Virus record (IMG/VR): IMGVR_UViG_3300036770_003629
Span: 1-20,972 of that record
Direction: 5' to 3' (one strand)
DNA length: 20,972 bases
From: a virus
Shown here piece by piece: positions 1-5,008 of the stretch (position 1 is its first letter; the number at the start of each line of letters is the position of its first letter). A program made the translations under genes and the position numbers. Below the pieces are notes generated by a model that saw nothing but the letters and a program-made list of their open reading frames with translations, did not search any database and was not told where the DNA came from.

Positions 1-108
1 AACGGAAACGCAGACGCAATGTTAGAAGACATCGAACGCTCAGTAGTGATGATTGAAGACTACGAGGCAGCAGCAGTAGTACGTGATTTCAGAAATAAAT
101 TAAAATAA
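1..108 (+). CDS. 3' end of a gene with a UVR-like helical motif (partial)
   Basis: An open frame runs from base 1 to a TAA at 106-108 and encodes the last 35 residues of a protein that starts outside the window. The visible stretch, including DIERSVVMIEDYEAAAVVRD, fits the UVR motif of UvrB and UvrC: a leucine/glutamate helix, then a (D/E)(F/Y)E.AA..RD..(K/N).L helix ending near the C-terminus. In UvrB/UvrC this helical hairpin mediates protein-protein contact. In phages it also occurs on small stand-alone proteins, so excision repair should not be assumed. The next gene starts one base after the stop, suggesting co-transcription. The frame is solid; the family call is moderate because only the motif is visible. 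Confidence 0.6.
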   Translation, partial: NGNADAMLEDIERSVVMIEDYEAAAVVRDFRNKLK

Positions 109-109
109 C

Positions 110-376
110 ATGAAATATCTAACATTAGTAGCAGCATTATTACTTACATCGTGTATAAACGATCCGATTTCAAAAGAACAATTAGGTAAGGATGATGGAT
201 TTGAAGTTGAATACCTATTCGAAAAGGATGGTATCAAAATATATCGATTCTTAGACAATGGCCGTTACCATTACTTCACTACAGGTGGAACAACAATGAG
301 TACATACCAGTCAAATAAGCAAACGTATACAGAAGATATCCCTCATGAAGCAAATCTACCTACAAACAACAATTAA
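110..376 (+). CDS. small phage lipoprotein
   Basis: The 88-residue product starts MKYLTLVAALLLTSC, a short lipoprotein signal peptide with lipobox LTSC, so Cys15 should be lipidated after signal peptidase II cleavage. The mature part is about 74 residues, polar and acidic, with tyrosine/phenylalanine-rich stretches (for example YRFLDNGRYHYFTTGG) and an Asn-rich tail. It should sit in the host cell envelope. Phage lipoproteins of this size may act in superinfection exclusion or as outer-membrane spanin subunits, but no lysis gene is nearby and nothing in the sequence decides between these. The start is one base after the preceding stop. The lipoprotein call is strong; the role is unknown. Confidence 0.75.
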   Translation: MKYLTLVAALLLTSCINDPISKEQLGKDDGFEVEYLFEKDGIKIYRFLDNGRYHYFTTGGTTMSTYQSNKQTYTEDIPHEANLPTNNN

Positions 377-380
377 TTAT

Positions 381-509
381 ATGTTCCAAACCGATCCGGA
401 AGGAACACAACGCATGTTTGAAGAGATGCCAGTCGAGCCGCAAATGAGAGAATTCATCGGTAGCGATGATGTACCAATTAGATACTATGTGTACGATTTG
501 AAAGAATAA
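381..509 (+). CDS. hypothetical 42-residue acidic protein
   Basis: A short frame begins at an ATG four bases after the lipoprotein stop, behind the A/T-rich leader AATTAATTAT, and ends at TAA 507-509. It encodes 42 residues starting MFQTDPEGTQRMFEEMP and ending YVYDLKE, acidic and probably soluble. No family is recognised. Support comes from its tight placement between two genes, its ordinary amino-acid composition and the start of a repeated promoter-like element immediately after its stop. The host-type -33 box (TTTG, 497-500) of the next promoter lies inside its last codons. Confidence 0.6.
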   Translation: MFQTDPEGTQRMFEEMPVEPQMREFIGSDDVPIRYYVYDLKE

Positions 510-531
510 AATTTCCAGATTACATTTACAA
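497..531 (+). promoter_or_regulatory. repeated early promoter element, copy 1
   Basis: ATTTCCAGATTACATTTAC lies at 511-529. The core TACATTTA (521-528) fits the Bacteroidetes -7 box TANNTTTG except at the last base, and a TTTG (497-500) lies 20 bases upstream, the expected spacing. In this copy the ATG of the next gene (533) follows immediately, with no TGTAATAAATAA leader, so the transcript would be leaderless or nearly so. Confidence 0.65.
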
Positions 532-532
532 T

Positions 533-763
533 ATGGAAAATAAGAAATATCTAGAACTATGTGCCAAGAGTACAGTATACCACATATACTTTGGAACCGA
601 CGATTACGATGAAGAAGATAATGATGAGTATAAAGTAATCAAAATCGAAAAAAACGGTGAAGTAACTTGGAAAATCGAATCACTAATTACAGGTGATTCA
701 ATTGCTAAAAGCTCTAACGTAGGTAAAAAATTAATAAAATATTGTATCGAAAATGACAAATAA
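533..763 (+). CDS. hypothetical 76-residue acidic protein
   Basis: The product starts MENKKYLELCAKSTVYHIYFG, has an acidic patch (DDYDEEDNDEY, about residues 23-33), then an alternating hydrophobic stretch (YKVIKIEKNGEVTWKIES) that suggests a small beta-sheet, and ends with a basic helix (KKLIKYCIENDK). No family is recognised. The ATG is four bases after the core of the promoter-like element, so it may be translated from a leaderless transcript. Its 3' end overlaps the next frame by 11 bases, indicating translational coupling. Confidence 0.7.
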   Translation: MENKKYLELCAKSTVYHIYFGTDDYDEEDNDEYKVIKIEKNGEVTWKIESLITGDSIAKSSNVGKKLIKYCIENDK

Positions 764-911
764 AACACAAGCCGAAAAAACAAACCGCGCATTTGAATTG
801 ATAAGTGAAATGGTAAAACAAAAATCCAAACACTTAACAGACGTTGCAATGCAACAAACCGATCGCAATAATTTAAAAACAGTATTCAGAGCATACGATA
901 ATGGAAAATAA
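753..911 (+). CDS. hypothetical 52-residue helical protein
   Basis: A small frame overlaps the end of the preceding gene by 11 bases and the start of the next by another 11 bases, a chain of overlaps typical of coupled phage genes. It encodes 52 residues (MTNKTQAEKTNRAFELISEM and onward), lysine- and glutamine-rich and probably one or two helices. No family is recognised. Its support is positional: it fills an otherwise empty gap and uses the same overlap geometry as the 2173/2411 pair. Confidence 0.6.
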   Translation: MTNKTQAEKTNRAFELISEMVKQKSKHLTDVAMQQTDRNNLKTVFRAYDNGK

Positions 912-1251
912 AACTATCACAATGCCTCTATCCGAGTATGAGTGGTTGATGAATAAAAATAAGGAATATGAAGAAATGGTTCAAATGAATATAGAACTTC
1001 AAAACGCTAAATTAGTAATACTTGATCGTAGAAAGACCGAAAATCCAACATACCAAACCAGAATTTACGGTAAGGGTGTAGAGTTGAATAAAGCTATAAA
1101 AGAACTACGTGATGAAGTTGATAAAATGTATATTCAGCATGTAGGGAATGTAGAAAAATGGGAAGAAGCAGTAGACGCTTATCAGAAAAAAGCATACCCA
1201 CTTTTAGCAATTAAATCAAAATGGTGGTATAAACTATTTAGTAAATTTTAA
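901..1251 (+). CDS. hypothetical coiled-coil protein
   Basis: The 116-residue product begins MENKTITMPLSEYEWLMNKN. The MPLSEYEWLM segment followed by a Lys/Glu/Met helix (about residues 8-45) is a layout often seen in small phage proteins of Bacteroidetes. Further helices follow (about residues 60-105), and the C-terminus is basic and aromatic (KSKWWYKLFSKF), which could contact membrane or nucleic acid. No catalytic motif is visible. It is the last gene of its group; the next promoter-like element starts at its stop codon. Confidence 0.7.
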   Translation: MENKTITMPLSEYEWLMNKNKEYEEMVQMNIELQNAKLVILDRRKTENPTYQTRIYGKGVELNKAIKELRDEVDKMYIQHVGNVEKWEEAVDAYQKKAYPLLAIKSKWWYKLFSKF

Positions 1252-1252
1252 G

Positions 1253-1282
1253 TTTCCTAATTACATTTACAATGTAATAAGA
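1253..1282 (+). promoter_or_regulatory. repeated early promoter element, copy 2
   Basis: TTTCCTAATTACATTTAC runs into AATGTAATAA. The core TACATTTA is at 1262-1269, with TTTA (1237-1240) 21 bases upstream as a possible -33 box. The sequence TTACATT-TAC-AATGTAA (1261-1277) is a perfect 7-bp inverted repeat. An A-rich leader (GATAAATAAACAAACATC) separates it from the ATG at 1299. Confidence 0.7.
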
Positions 1283-1298
1283 TAAATAAACAAACATC

Positions 1299-1640
1299 AT
1301 GAGCGAATTTTGGGATTTTTACAAGAAACGAGTAGAAGAAGGCGCAGTTAAATTATCGCCTCGACCTAACGAAGTAGATCAAAACATACTATGGTTGAAA
1401 GCATACGTACAAGAAAAATTCAGCAATGAAGGATATCACAGACACGTAGGAGAAGCAGGAACCGATTCATTCGGATTTACAGAAAAATACGTTAACTACC
1501 TAATGCATTATGCTTATGAAGCAGGTATGAAAGCACGTGATCATCAATTTAAAGAATCTACAAATAAAATGCATACCGCATTAGATAAGATTTATGATGT
1601 ATTAGAGGAAGTAGGTTGGGTAGAGAATAGTGGATGGTAA
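1299..1640 (+). CDS. hypothetical protein, first gene of a six-gene operon
   Basis: The product has 113 residues starting MSEFWDFYKKRVEEGAVKLS. It is probably soluble and mostly helical, with an aromatic central part (residues about 46-80, including HRHVGEAGTDSFGFTEKYV) and a C-terminal helix. No family is recognised. The start lies behind an A-rich leader and a copy of the repeated promoter. It heads a compact run of genes to 3057 in which each start overlaps or follows the previous stop by one base; the next ATG at 1634 overlaps this stop. Confidence 0.7.
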   Translation: MSEFWDFYKKRVEEGAVKLSPRPNEVDQNILWLKAYVQEKFSNEGYHRHVGEAGTDSFGFTEKYVNYLMHYAYEAGMKARDHQFKESTNKMHTALDKIYDVLEEVGWVENSGW

Positions 1641-1864
1641 ACAACAAGACAATGACAAATAAAAAAATAACAGTTAAGGTATTTACATTCCCATACATTC
1701 TAATTCAATTGCCGACGGCAATGATTGGATACACAATTCACAATAGTATTGGATGGGCAATCATGGATTTCATATTTACTCCCATTGTATGGTGTAAATG
1801 GCTAATCTACCAAGAAGTAAACATGAGCATCATTAAGCAAACATTTGACTTCTTCTTAAAATAA
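1634..1864 (+). CDS. small membrane protein, two predicted helices
   Basis: This 76-residue protein has two hydrophobic segments, about residues 17-36 (VFTFPYILIQLPTAMIGYTI) and 38-59 (including FIFTPIVWCKWLIY), with a basic N-terminus, so it should insert in the inner membrane. The chosen ATG (1634) overlaps the preceding stop in the pattern ATGGTAAA, also used at 2662. An internal ATG at 1652 (MTNKKITV) has an A-rich leader and is an equally reasonable start. No family is recognised. Confidence 0.65.
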   Translation: MVNNKTMTNKKITVKVFTFPYILIQLPTAMIGYTIHNSIGWAIMDFIFTPIVWCKWLIYQEVNMSIIKQTFDFFLK

Positions 1865-1865
1865 T

Positions 1866-2171
1866 ATGAGTATAACATTTGGAGGTGAGCATTTAACAAT
1901 ACAAGTCAGCACAAAGGCTCAAATGAATTCCTCAATTACAATAGCAGGTAGTGGAACGAAATTACCAATTACAATAATTGGTGAGTTCAAAGATATTCCG
2001 CCACACTTACATCAAATCTATATTCAAGCGATGTGGAGTTCGTATGGTAATACCAATGTGAATGATAACATAAAGGAAGAACCGTATCCAATGACAATAG
2101 AAGAAAAACAAAGTGAATGGAGATGGAATAGAATAATTAATATAATTGGTAAAGCAATAACAAAAAAGTAA
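1866..2171 (+). CDS. hypothetical 101-residue protein
   Basis: The start follows the preceding stop by one base. The N-terminal half (about residues 1-50) is rich in alternating Ile/Thr/Ser (MSITFGGEHLTIQVSTKAQM), suggesting beta-strands. The C-terminal half is polar and charged (EEPYPMTIEEKQSEWRWNRI) and ends in a basic helix. No motif points to a function. Operon position and an even, phage-like composition support it as a real gene. Confidence 0.65.
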   Translation: MSITFGGEHLTIQVSTKAQMNSSITIAGSGTKLPITIIGEFKDIPPHLHQIYIQAMWSSYGNTNVNDNIKEEPYPMTIEEKQSEWRWNRIINIIGKAITKK

Positions 2172-2172
2172 T

Positions 2173-2421
2173 ATGTTAAAGATAATCCAAGATACAATGA
2201 AAAATAAAACAGCGCTACAAGAGTTAATGGAATGGATGATTGAAGAAAGCGAAGTCATTCCAGTGGATCCAGGTGATGTATATCAGAAAGCAAAGGAACT
2301 ACTTCCAAAGGAGAAAGAGCAGATAATTGCATCATGGGAAAATGGGTTTTGGGAAGGATGTGAAGAGGAATTATCAGGCAATAGTGGATTACAATATTAT
2401 AACGAACAATATGAAAAATAA
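2173..2421 (+). CDS. small acidic helical phage protein
   Basis: The product has 82 residues if translation starts at 2173, or 74 from the in-frame ATG at 2197, which gives MKNKTALQELMEWMIEESEV. The latter resembles the usual start of a small protein common in Bacteroidetes phages (M..KTALQ.L...), so 2197 may be the true start. The rest alternates acidic helices (YQKAKELLPKEKEQIIASW) and ends in GFWEGCEEELSGNSGLQYYN, which recalls the F..GY..G / AE.YY..TY ends of that family. No catalytic residues are evident. It overlaps the next gene by 11 bases. Confidence 0.7.
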   Translation: MLKIIQDTMKNKTALQELMEWMIEESEVIPVDPGDVYQKAKELLPKEKEQIIASWENGFWEGCEEELSGNSGLQYYNEQYEK

Positions 2422-2668
2422 ACACTTCATAACACACGAGCAGTTACGAGATCTCAGACATTACGAACGCATGTTTGCTAATACAGCAGAAGACATAAAA
2501 AAGCTATCGGTCGGGGAAAACAACAAAATGCAACAAGGATTCGAATTAGGTAAACTACATTCAACATTACGTATGCAATCATTAAGTATGTTAAGTTTAT
2601 TAGGTGAAATAACAAATCAAACAATGGATGCAGTTCCAGCAATAAACCCAGATGAAATGCAATGGTAA
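2411..2668 (+). CDS. hypothetical 85-residue helical protein
   Basis: The frame is open from 2327, but I place the start at ATG 2411 (MKNKHFITHEQLRDLRHYER). That gives an 11-base overlap with the preceding stop, the same geometry as the 753/901 pair, behind the A-rich AACGAACAAT. The product is amphipathic and mostly helical, with methionine-rich regions near the C-terminus (LRMQSLSMLSLLGEITNQTM). No family is recognised. Its stop overlaps the next ATG. Confidence 0.65.
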   Translation: MKNKHFITHEQLRDLRHYERMFANTAEDIKKLSVGENNKMQQGFELGKLHSTLRMQSLSMLSLLGEITNQTMDAVPAINPDEMQW

Positions 2669-3057
2669 ATAAATCGCATTCATATAGTGATCCATTACCA
2701 ATGGAAACAATAAATGAGGTGTTAGCAAACGCGGAACGAGCAGCACAGCAATTAAAACAACAAACAATAAATACAACGAACATGACGGACGAGATGAGAA
2801 AGACAATAAATAATAATATTCAGACTAACACACCGAACACGAACACGGATTATCCGCCGATGTGGAAACGCCTCACAAAGTCATTCGTGGCAATGATGAT
2901 TGTGTTTTTATTCGTGTATACGGGTTTTAATATATTGACGTGGTTGTACGATACGTTAGGAATGCAACACGTAATGCCGACGTTGATTGGATTAGCATTG
3001 TGGGTAGCCGTGTATGATCACATGTATGGTACGGCAAGTAAGGCGCCGCGCGTATAG
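2662..3057 (+). CDS. membrane protein with polar N-terminal domain
   Basis: The product has 131 residues. The first 68 are polar and Asn/Thr/Gln-rich with a helical stretch (INEVLANAERAAQQLKQQT). Two hydrophobic segments follow, about residues 74-95 (FVAMMIVFLFVYTGFNILTW) and 102-119 (MPTLIGLALWVAVY), then a short basic tail. This fits an inner-membrane protein with its N-terminal half on one side. The ATG at 2662 overlaps the previous stop; ATG 2701 (METINEV) is a possible alternative. GC content and codon choice shift towards G/C near the 3' end, just before the non-coding stretch. It is the last gene of the operon. Confidence 0.65.
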   Translation: MVNKSHSYSDPLPMETINEVLANAERAAQQLKQQTINTTNMTDEMRKTINNNIQTNTPNTNTDYPPMWKRLTKSFVAMMIVFLFVYTGFNILTWLYDTLGMQHVMPTLIGLALWVAVYDHMYGTASKAPRV

Positions 3058-3164
3058 TAGTGATCATGTTTTTTTCGTGTAGAATCCACGTAGATCCCAC
3101 GTTTTTTTCGCATATATTTGTGTTATGTAGATGTGGAATATTTTTTTGTTAGTATGGAATGTGG

Positions 3165-3500
3165 TTAGACGGATGTGTAATTAGACGTTCGTGTAATTAT
3201 ATAAATGTGTAATGGTATGTGGAATGAATGGAGATGACGGTGGTGTGGTAAAGGGTTGTGTTCCAATTTTTCTCCCCACCCCTCCTACCATTTTTATAAA
3301 TACTTTGTATATACTTTAAAATTAGTAGAATAGCCCACACAAAGGTGGTGGGTTCACATGTAAGGAGACGCTTTCTTAGTAGAACAGTCCAATTTTGTGT
3401 CATTTTTTTGTTGTGAAACGATTAGACAACCGTCTAAATGGCGATTAAATGGTTCAACGACCGTCTAAATGGTGGTGGTGATGATTAAATAAACGTCTAA
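3165..3500. repeat. TTAGACG/CGTCTAA repeat cluster
   Basis: TTAGACG occurs at 3165-3171 and 3181-3187, and its complement CGTCTAA at 3431-3437, 3462-3468 and 3494-3500. ATTAGAC (3421-3427) and GTCTAAA form an inverted pair across AACC. The 13-mer ACCGTCTAAATGG is exactly repeated at 3429-3441 and 3460-3472, a 31-base period, about three helical turns. A repeated site with regular spacing suggests protein binding (operator or iteron). Confidence 0.55.
3322..3387. repeat. 12-bp direct repeat TTAGTAGAAYAG
   Basis: TTAGTAGAATAG (3322-3333) and TTAGTAGAACAG (3376-3387) differ at one base and lie 54 bases apart. Between them CCCAC and GTGGG can form a short hairpin (about 3334-3352). This lies within the non-coding region; the function is unknown. 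Confidence 0.4.
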
Positions 3501-3513
3501 TCATGTTTTTTTT
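3481..3513 (+). terminator. hairpin with T-run
   Basis: ATGATTA (3481-3487) pairs with TAATCAT (3498-3504) across a 10-base loop, followed by G and eight Ts (3506-3513). The shape is that of an intrinsic terminator, but the stem is AT-only apart from one base pair and so is weak. It would close transcription arriving from the upstream operon just before the next promoter. Confidence 0.4.
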
Positions 3514-3542
3514 ATACAATTTTTTGTGCTGGGAAAACAAAA

Positions 3543-3570
3543 ATGTCTTAATTACATTTACAGAGTAAAA
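3543..3570 (+). promoter_or_regulatory. repeated early promoter element, copy 3
   Basis: TGTCTTAATTACATTTAC is followed by AGAGTAAAAAAACAA. The core TACATTTA is at 3553-3560. The nearest upstream TTTG (3523-3526) is 26 bases away, further than usual. The leader AAAACAAACAT precedes the ATG at 3586. The element lies inside what would otherwise be an open frame from 3526, which argues for the start at 3586. Confidence 0.6.
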
Positions 3571-3585
3571 AAACAAAACAAACAT

Positions 3586-3747
3586 ATGGAATTATTTCAA
3601 ATTTTAGGTGCAGCAGCACTATTGACAGTAGCAGGTTATTACGTGTATAAAGTATACGCAAACATGTATTACGAAACAGCAGTAGACAAGTTCGGTCGTC
3701 GTCACAAACGTGATATCCGTAACGGTCGATTCGTTAAGGTAAAATAA
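3586..3747 (+). CDS. small single-pass membrane protein with basic tail
   Basis: The product has 53 residues, starting MELFQILGAAALLTVAGYYV. One hydrophobic helix (about residues 4-24) is followed by a Tyr-rich segment and a strongly basic C-terminus (DKFGRRHKRDIRNGRFVKVK), so the tail should face the cytoplasm. The frame is open for 20 codons further upstream, but those codons contain the promoter-like element, and the A-rich leader fits the start at 3586. No family is recognised. It lies between the repeated promoter and a tRNA-like gene, possibly on the same transcript. Confidence 0.7.
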   Translation: MELFQILGAAALLTVAGYYVYKVYANMYYETAVDKFGRRHKRDIRNGRFVKVK

Positions 3748-3755
3748 GAGTACCC

Positions 3756-3847
3756 GGTTAGGTGGCGGAATGGTAGACGCTAATTAACAGATAGAGGGAA
3801 TAAAGGAATGGTTATCTCTCATACAGGTTCGAATCCTGTCCTAACCA
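3756..3847 (+). tRNA. tRNA-like gene, leucine-type, anticodon arm unresolved
   Basis: The ends are clearly those of a tRNA. The acceptor stem GGTTAGG (3756-3762) pairs perfectly with CCTAACC (3840-3846). The D-arm is GCG/CGC (3765-3767 with 3778-3780) around GAATGGTAGA, as in tRNA-Leu. The T-arm is ACAGG-TTCGAAT-CCTGT (3823-3839), and the discriminator base is A3847; CCA is not encoded exactly. The 42 bases between D- and T-arms do not form a normal 5-bp anticodon stem with a 7-base loop. The best pairing there is AGATAG/TTATCT (3789-3794 with 3812-3817, one G-U), enclosing 17 bases. A UAA-like triplet occurs at 3785-3787. It may be a degenerate tRNA, a tRNA with an insertion, or a tRNA mimic. 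Confidence 0.6.
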
Positions 3848-3874
3848 CAATATTGTTTATTAGTTAATTATTAC

Positions 3875-3912
3875 AGATGCATAAGAGGGAGCCCGTGGCT
3901 CCCATCTTTGTT
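3875..3912 (+). terminator. strong GC-rich hairpin downstream of the tRNA-like gene
   Basis: GGGAGCC (3887-3893) pairs perfectly with GGCTCCC (3897-3903) around a CGT loop. AGAT (3875-3878) and ATCT (3904-3907) can extend the stem past a bulge. The following ATCTTTGTTCTATTTTAATT is T-rich but not a pure T-run. This is the most convincing terminator in the small-gene region and separates the tRNA-like gene from the gene at 3984. Confidence 0.7.
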
Positions 3913-3983
3913 CTATTTTAATTATATATATTTCTTTATTATATTTAATATATAAATAATTAAATAATATAAATAATATAAAA

Positions 3984-4244
3984 ATGGAAAAAATGGAAAA
4001 TGTATTAATTGAATGGTTTGGATGTGGAAATGATAATGAGTATGAAGTTGGTAAGAGAATTGAAGAATTATGGTTAGATATTGAGTATAGTGATAGAGAA
4101 AATTATGATGATGAATTTGTAGATGGTTGGATTGATTTAAAAAATAGATTAAGAAATGGAAATATAGTAAATGATGAGTGGGATGTAGAGATGAATTTTG
4201 AATTGAGAGGAGAAGATATATTAATGTGGTTTATAGAAAAATAA
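3984..4244 (+). CDS. hypothetical acidic protein
   Basis: The 86-residue product starts MEKMENVLIEWFGCGNDNEY (the second Met is at 3993). It is very acidic and aromatic (for example ELWLDIEYSDRENYDDEFVD) and ends in a hydrophobic helix (EDILMWFIEK). Its DNA is unusually poor in C on the coding strand, mostly A, T and G, unlike neighbouring genes, which could indicate a separate origin. The leader is an extremely AT-rich stretch (3911-3983) without the repeated promoter element. No family is recognised. It ends in a strong hairpin. Confidence 0.65.
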   Translation: MEKMENVLIEWFGCGNDNEYEVGKRIEELWLDIEYSDRENYDDEFVDGWIDLKNRLRNGNIVNDEWDVEMNFELRGEDILMWFIEK

Positions 4245-4249
4245 ATAAA

Positions 4250-4280
4250 AAGAGGGAGGTATGGAAATGCCTCTCTCTTA
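4250..4280 (+). terminator. hairpin after the 3984 gene
   Basis: AAGAGGGAGG (4250-4259) pairs with CCTCTCTCTT (4270-4279) over 10 bp with one G-U pair, around a 10-base loop. It is preceded by A-residues and followed by TTAATT, so it could end transcription on either strand. It directly abuts the next promoter-like element. Confidence 0.6.
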
Positions 4281-4308
4281 ATTACCATTACCATGTAATA
4301 AATAATTA
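4278..4308 (+). promoter_or_regulatory. repeated early promoter element, copy 4
   Basis: TTAATTACCATTACC is followed by ATGTAATAAATAATTAAC. The core is the variant TACCATTA (4283-4290), with no clear -33 TTTG. It overlaps the 3' arm of the preceding hairpin. The ATG of the next gene is at 4314. Confidence 0.6.
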
Positions 4309-4313
4309 ACAAT

Positions 4314-4472
4314 ATGAGTAACGATTTAAAATTCGAATTAAAATTAAAACAATTAGAGGATGCGATTGAGCGCCTAGAAAAGTTCCAAGCCAAAGGCTGG
4401 ACATTAATGGTTGAGTCAACCAAGAAACAAATCGCCAAATTAGAGGCAGAAATTGACGCGTTGGAAGGATAG
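4314..4472 (+). CDS. 52-residue coiled-coil peptide
   Basis: A short frame from ATG 4314 to TAG 4470-4472 encodes 52 residues starting MSNDLKFELKLKQLEDAIER. Leucine and isoleucine recur with heptad spacing (LKQLEDAIERLEKF, then KKQIAKLEAEIDALEG), so two helices joined near KGWT are likely, forming a coiled coil or helical hairpin. No family is recognised. It has its own promoter-like element and A-rich start context (AATTAACAAT). Confidence 0.65.
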   Translation: MSNDLKFELKLKQLEDAIERLEKFQAKGWTLMVESTKKQIAKLEAEIDALEG

Positions 4473-4504
4473 AAATTCAAGGTTACATTTACGATGTAAT
4501 AAAT
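4461..4504 (+). promoter_or_regulatory. repeated early promoter element, copy 5
   Basis: AATTCAAGGTTACATTTAC is followed by GATGTAATAAATAATAAATA. The core TACATTTA (4484-4491) lies 20 bases after TTG (4461-4463), ideal Bacteroidetes spacing. TTACAT and ATGTAA form an inverted repeat. The gene start is at 4516. Confidence 0.7.
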
Positions 4505-4515
4505 AATAAATAAAC

Positions 4516-4704
4516 ATGAAAGTATACGTAGTAAATAAGGAACATTGTAGTGGTGAGAGTAATAGTACCGATCTAGAGAAAATATTCACTACATTAGAAA
4601 AAGCAAATAACTATATAGCTGAAATGGAAGTTAAATATAAAGATAGTTTTGGATTCCAGTATAAATGGTATTATTGGGATGTTGAAGAGGTTGAAGTTGA
4701 ATAA
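4516..4704 (+). CDS. small acidic phage protein (KVYVV...TLEKA type)
   Basis: The 62-residue product begins MKVYVVNKEHCSGESNSTDL and continues with FTTLEKANNYIAEMEVKY. A beta-strand beginning KVYVV, a turn, then (V/I)F(T/S)TLEKA..YI resembles a family of small phage and plasmid proteins with a strand-helix fold and no known activity (possibly DUF7336-like). The C-terminus is aromatic and acidic (WYYWDVEEVEVE). It is a single-gene unit with its own promoter; the TTG of the next promoter lies inside its last codons. Confidence 0.7.
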   Translation: MKVYVVNKEHCSGESNSTDLEKIFTTLEKANNYIAEMEVKYKDSFGFQYKWYYWDVEEVEVE

Positions 4705-4740
4705 TTTCCAGATTATCATTACCATGTAATAAATAATTAA
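4691..4740 (+). promoter_or_regulatory. repeated early promoter element, copy 6
   Basis: ATTTCCAGATTATCATTACC is followed by ATGTAATAAATAATTAAC. The core TATCATTA (4714-4721) lies 20 bases after TTG (4691-4693). The leader AAAACAAACAAAC precedes the ATG at 4756. Confidence 0.7.
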
Positions 4741-4755
4741 CTAAAACAAACAAAC

Positions 4756-4971
4756 ATGTCAGCAACAATTCACAACCCAGGAATCAAGAACATCAACCCA
4801 TCAGTAGTACCGGTTAAACACTTCAACGGAGACACTTATATTCGCTTTGATTACTGTACAGCGCGTCATGAAGAATTCATTACAATCAACAATGTAGTGT
4901 ATTACAAAATGAAGACAGTTAAGAAACACACGAAACGCAGAGTTAAAAAAGCGCCTATTATGATTAGATAG
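4756..4971 (+). CDS. small basic protein
   Basis: The 71-residue product starts MSATIHNPGIKNINPSVVPV. It has a likely beta-rich core (YIRFDYCTARHEEFITINN) and a strongly basic tail (KMKTVKKHTKRRVKKAPIMI), which suggests nucleic-acid binding. The family is not recognised. The last codons and stop (TAG 4969-4971) lie inside a perfect hairpin (4951-4975). It is a single-gene unit with its own promoter-like element. Confidence 0.7.
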   Translation: MSATIHNPGIKNINPSVVPVKHFNGDTYIRFDYCTARHEEFITINNVVYYKMKTVKKHTKRRVKKAPIMIR

Positions 4972-4975
4972 GCGC
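4951..4975 (+). terminator. perfect hairpin overlapping a stop codon
   Basis: GCGCCTAT (4951-4958) pairs perfectly with ATAGGCGC (4968-4975) around a 9-base loop, with the stop codon inside the 3' arm. There is no T-run downstream, but six As lie directly upstream, so the U-tract form would work on the opposite strand. It may act as an mRNA 3'-end hairpin rather than a standard intrinsic terminator. Confidence 0.5.
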
Positions 4976-4977
4976 GT

Positions 4978-5008
4978 GTGTCCTGATTAACTTTACCCTG
5001 TACATAAA
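4978..5008 (+). promoter_or_regulatory. repeated early promoter element, copy 7
   Basis: GTGTCCTGATTAACTTTACC is followed by CTGTACATAAAAACAAACG. The core variant TAACTTTA is at 4988-4995, with TTAG 20 bases upstream. This is the most diverged of the nine copies. The gene starts at 5020. Confidence 0.5.

Larger units (their letters stand above)
3058..3540. other. long non-coding region with repeats and T-runs
   Basis: No credible gene is seen on either strand. The first part (3061-3130) has two near-identical blocks, CATGTTTTTTTCGTG and CACGTTTTTTTCGCA, about 33 bases apart, and a tandem near-repeat GTAGAATCCACG/GTAGATCCCACG (3079-3101). The part from 3120 to 3255 is strongly G/T-rich and C-poor, and then changes abruptly to a C/T-rich tract (3256-3300). 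TTAGACG or its complement CGTCTAA occurs repeatedly (3165, 3181, 3431, 3462, 3494). The end holds a hairpin and T-run just before a promoter. The region could be a replication origin, a regulatory RNA or a relic of lost genes; the sequence does not decide. Confidence 0.5.

Noticed and set aside
1272-1277. ATG-TAA start-stop pair in the TGTAATAAATAA part of the promoter leader
   Set aside because: A regulatory start-stop element is conceivable, but the position overlaps the expected transcription start and copies 1, 3, 7, 8 and 9 lack it.
2327-2410. N-terminal extension of the 2411 gene
   Set aside because: It would overlap the previous gene by 95 bases; the ATG at 2411 gives the same 11-base overlap seen at 901.
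3244-3296. Possible hairpin TGGTAAAGGG with CCTCCTACCA followed by five Ts
   Set aside because: Two mismatches inside the stem and a loop of more than 25 bases make it a weak terminator candidate.
3197-3403. 68-residue open frame on the minus strand in the non-coding region
   Set aside because: All other genes are on the + strand, it has no promoter or A-rich leader, it ends in a low-complexity sequence, and it runs through repeats (TTAGTAGAAYAG) and a polypyrimidine tract.
3526-3585. N-terminal extension of the 3586 membrane protein
   Set aside because: The extra codons coincide with the promoter-like element, so they would lie upstream of the transcription start.
4103-4480. 125-residue open frame on the minus strand
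   Set aside because: It lies opposite two credible + strand genes, a hairpin and a promoter-like element; the length is a by-product of C-poor DNA on the + strand.
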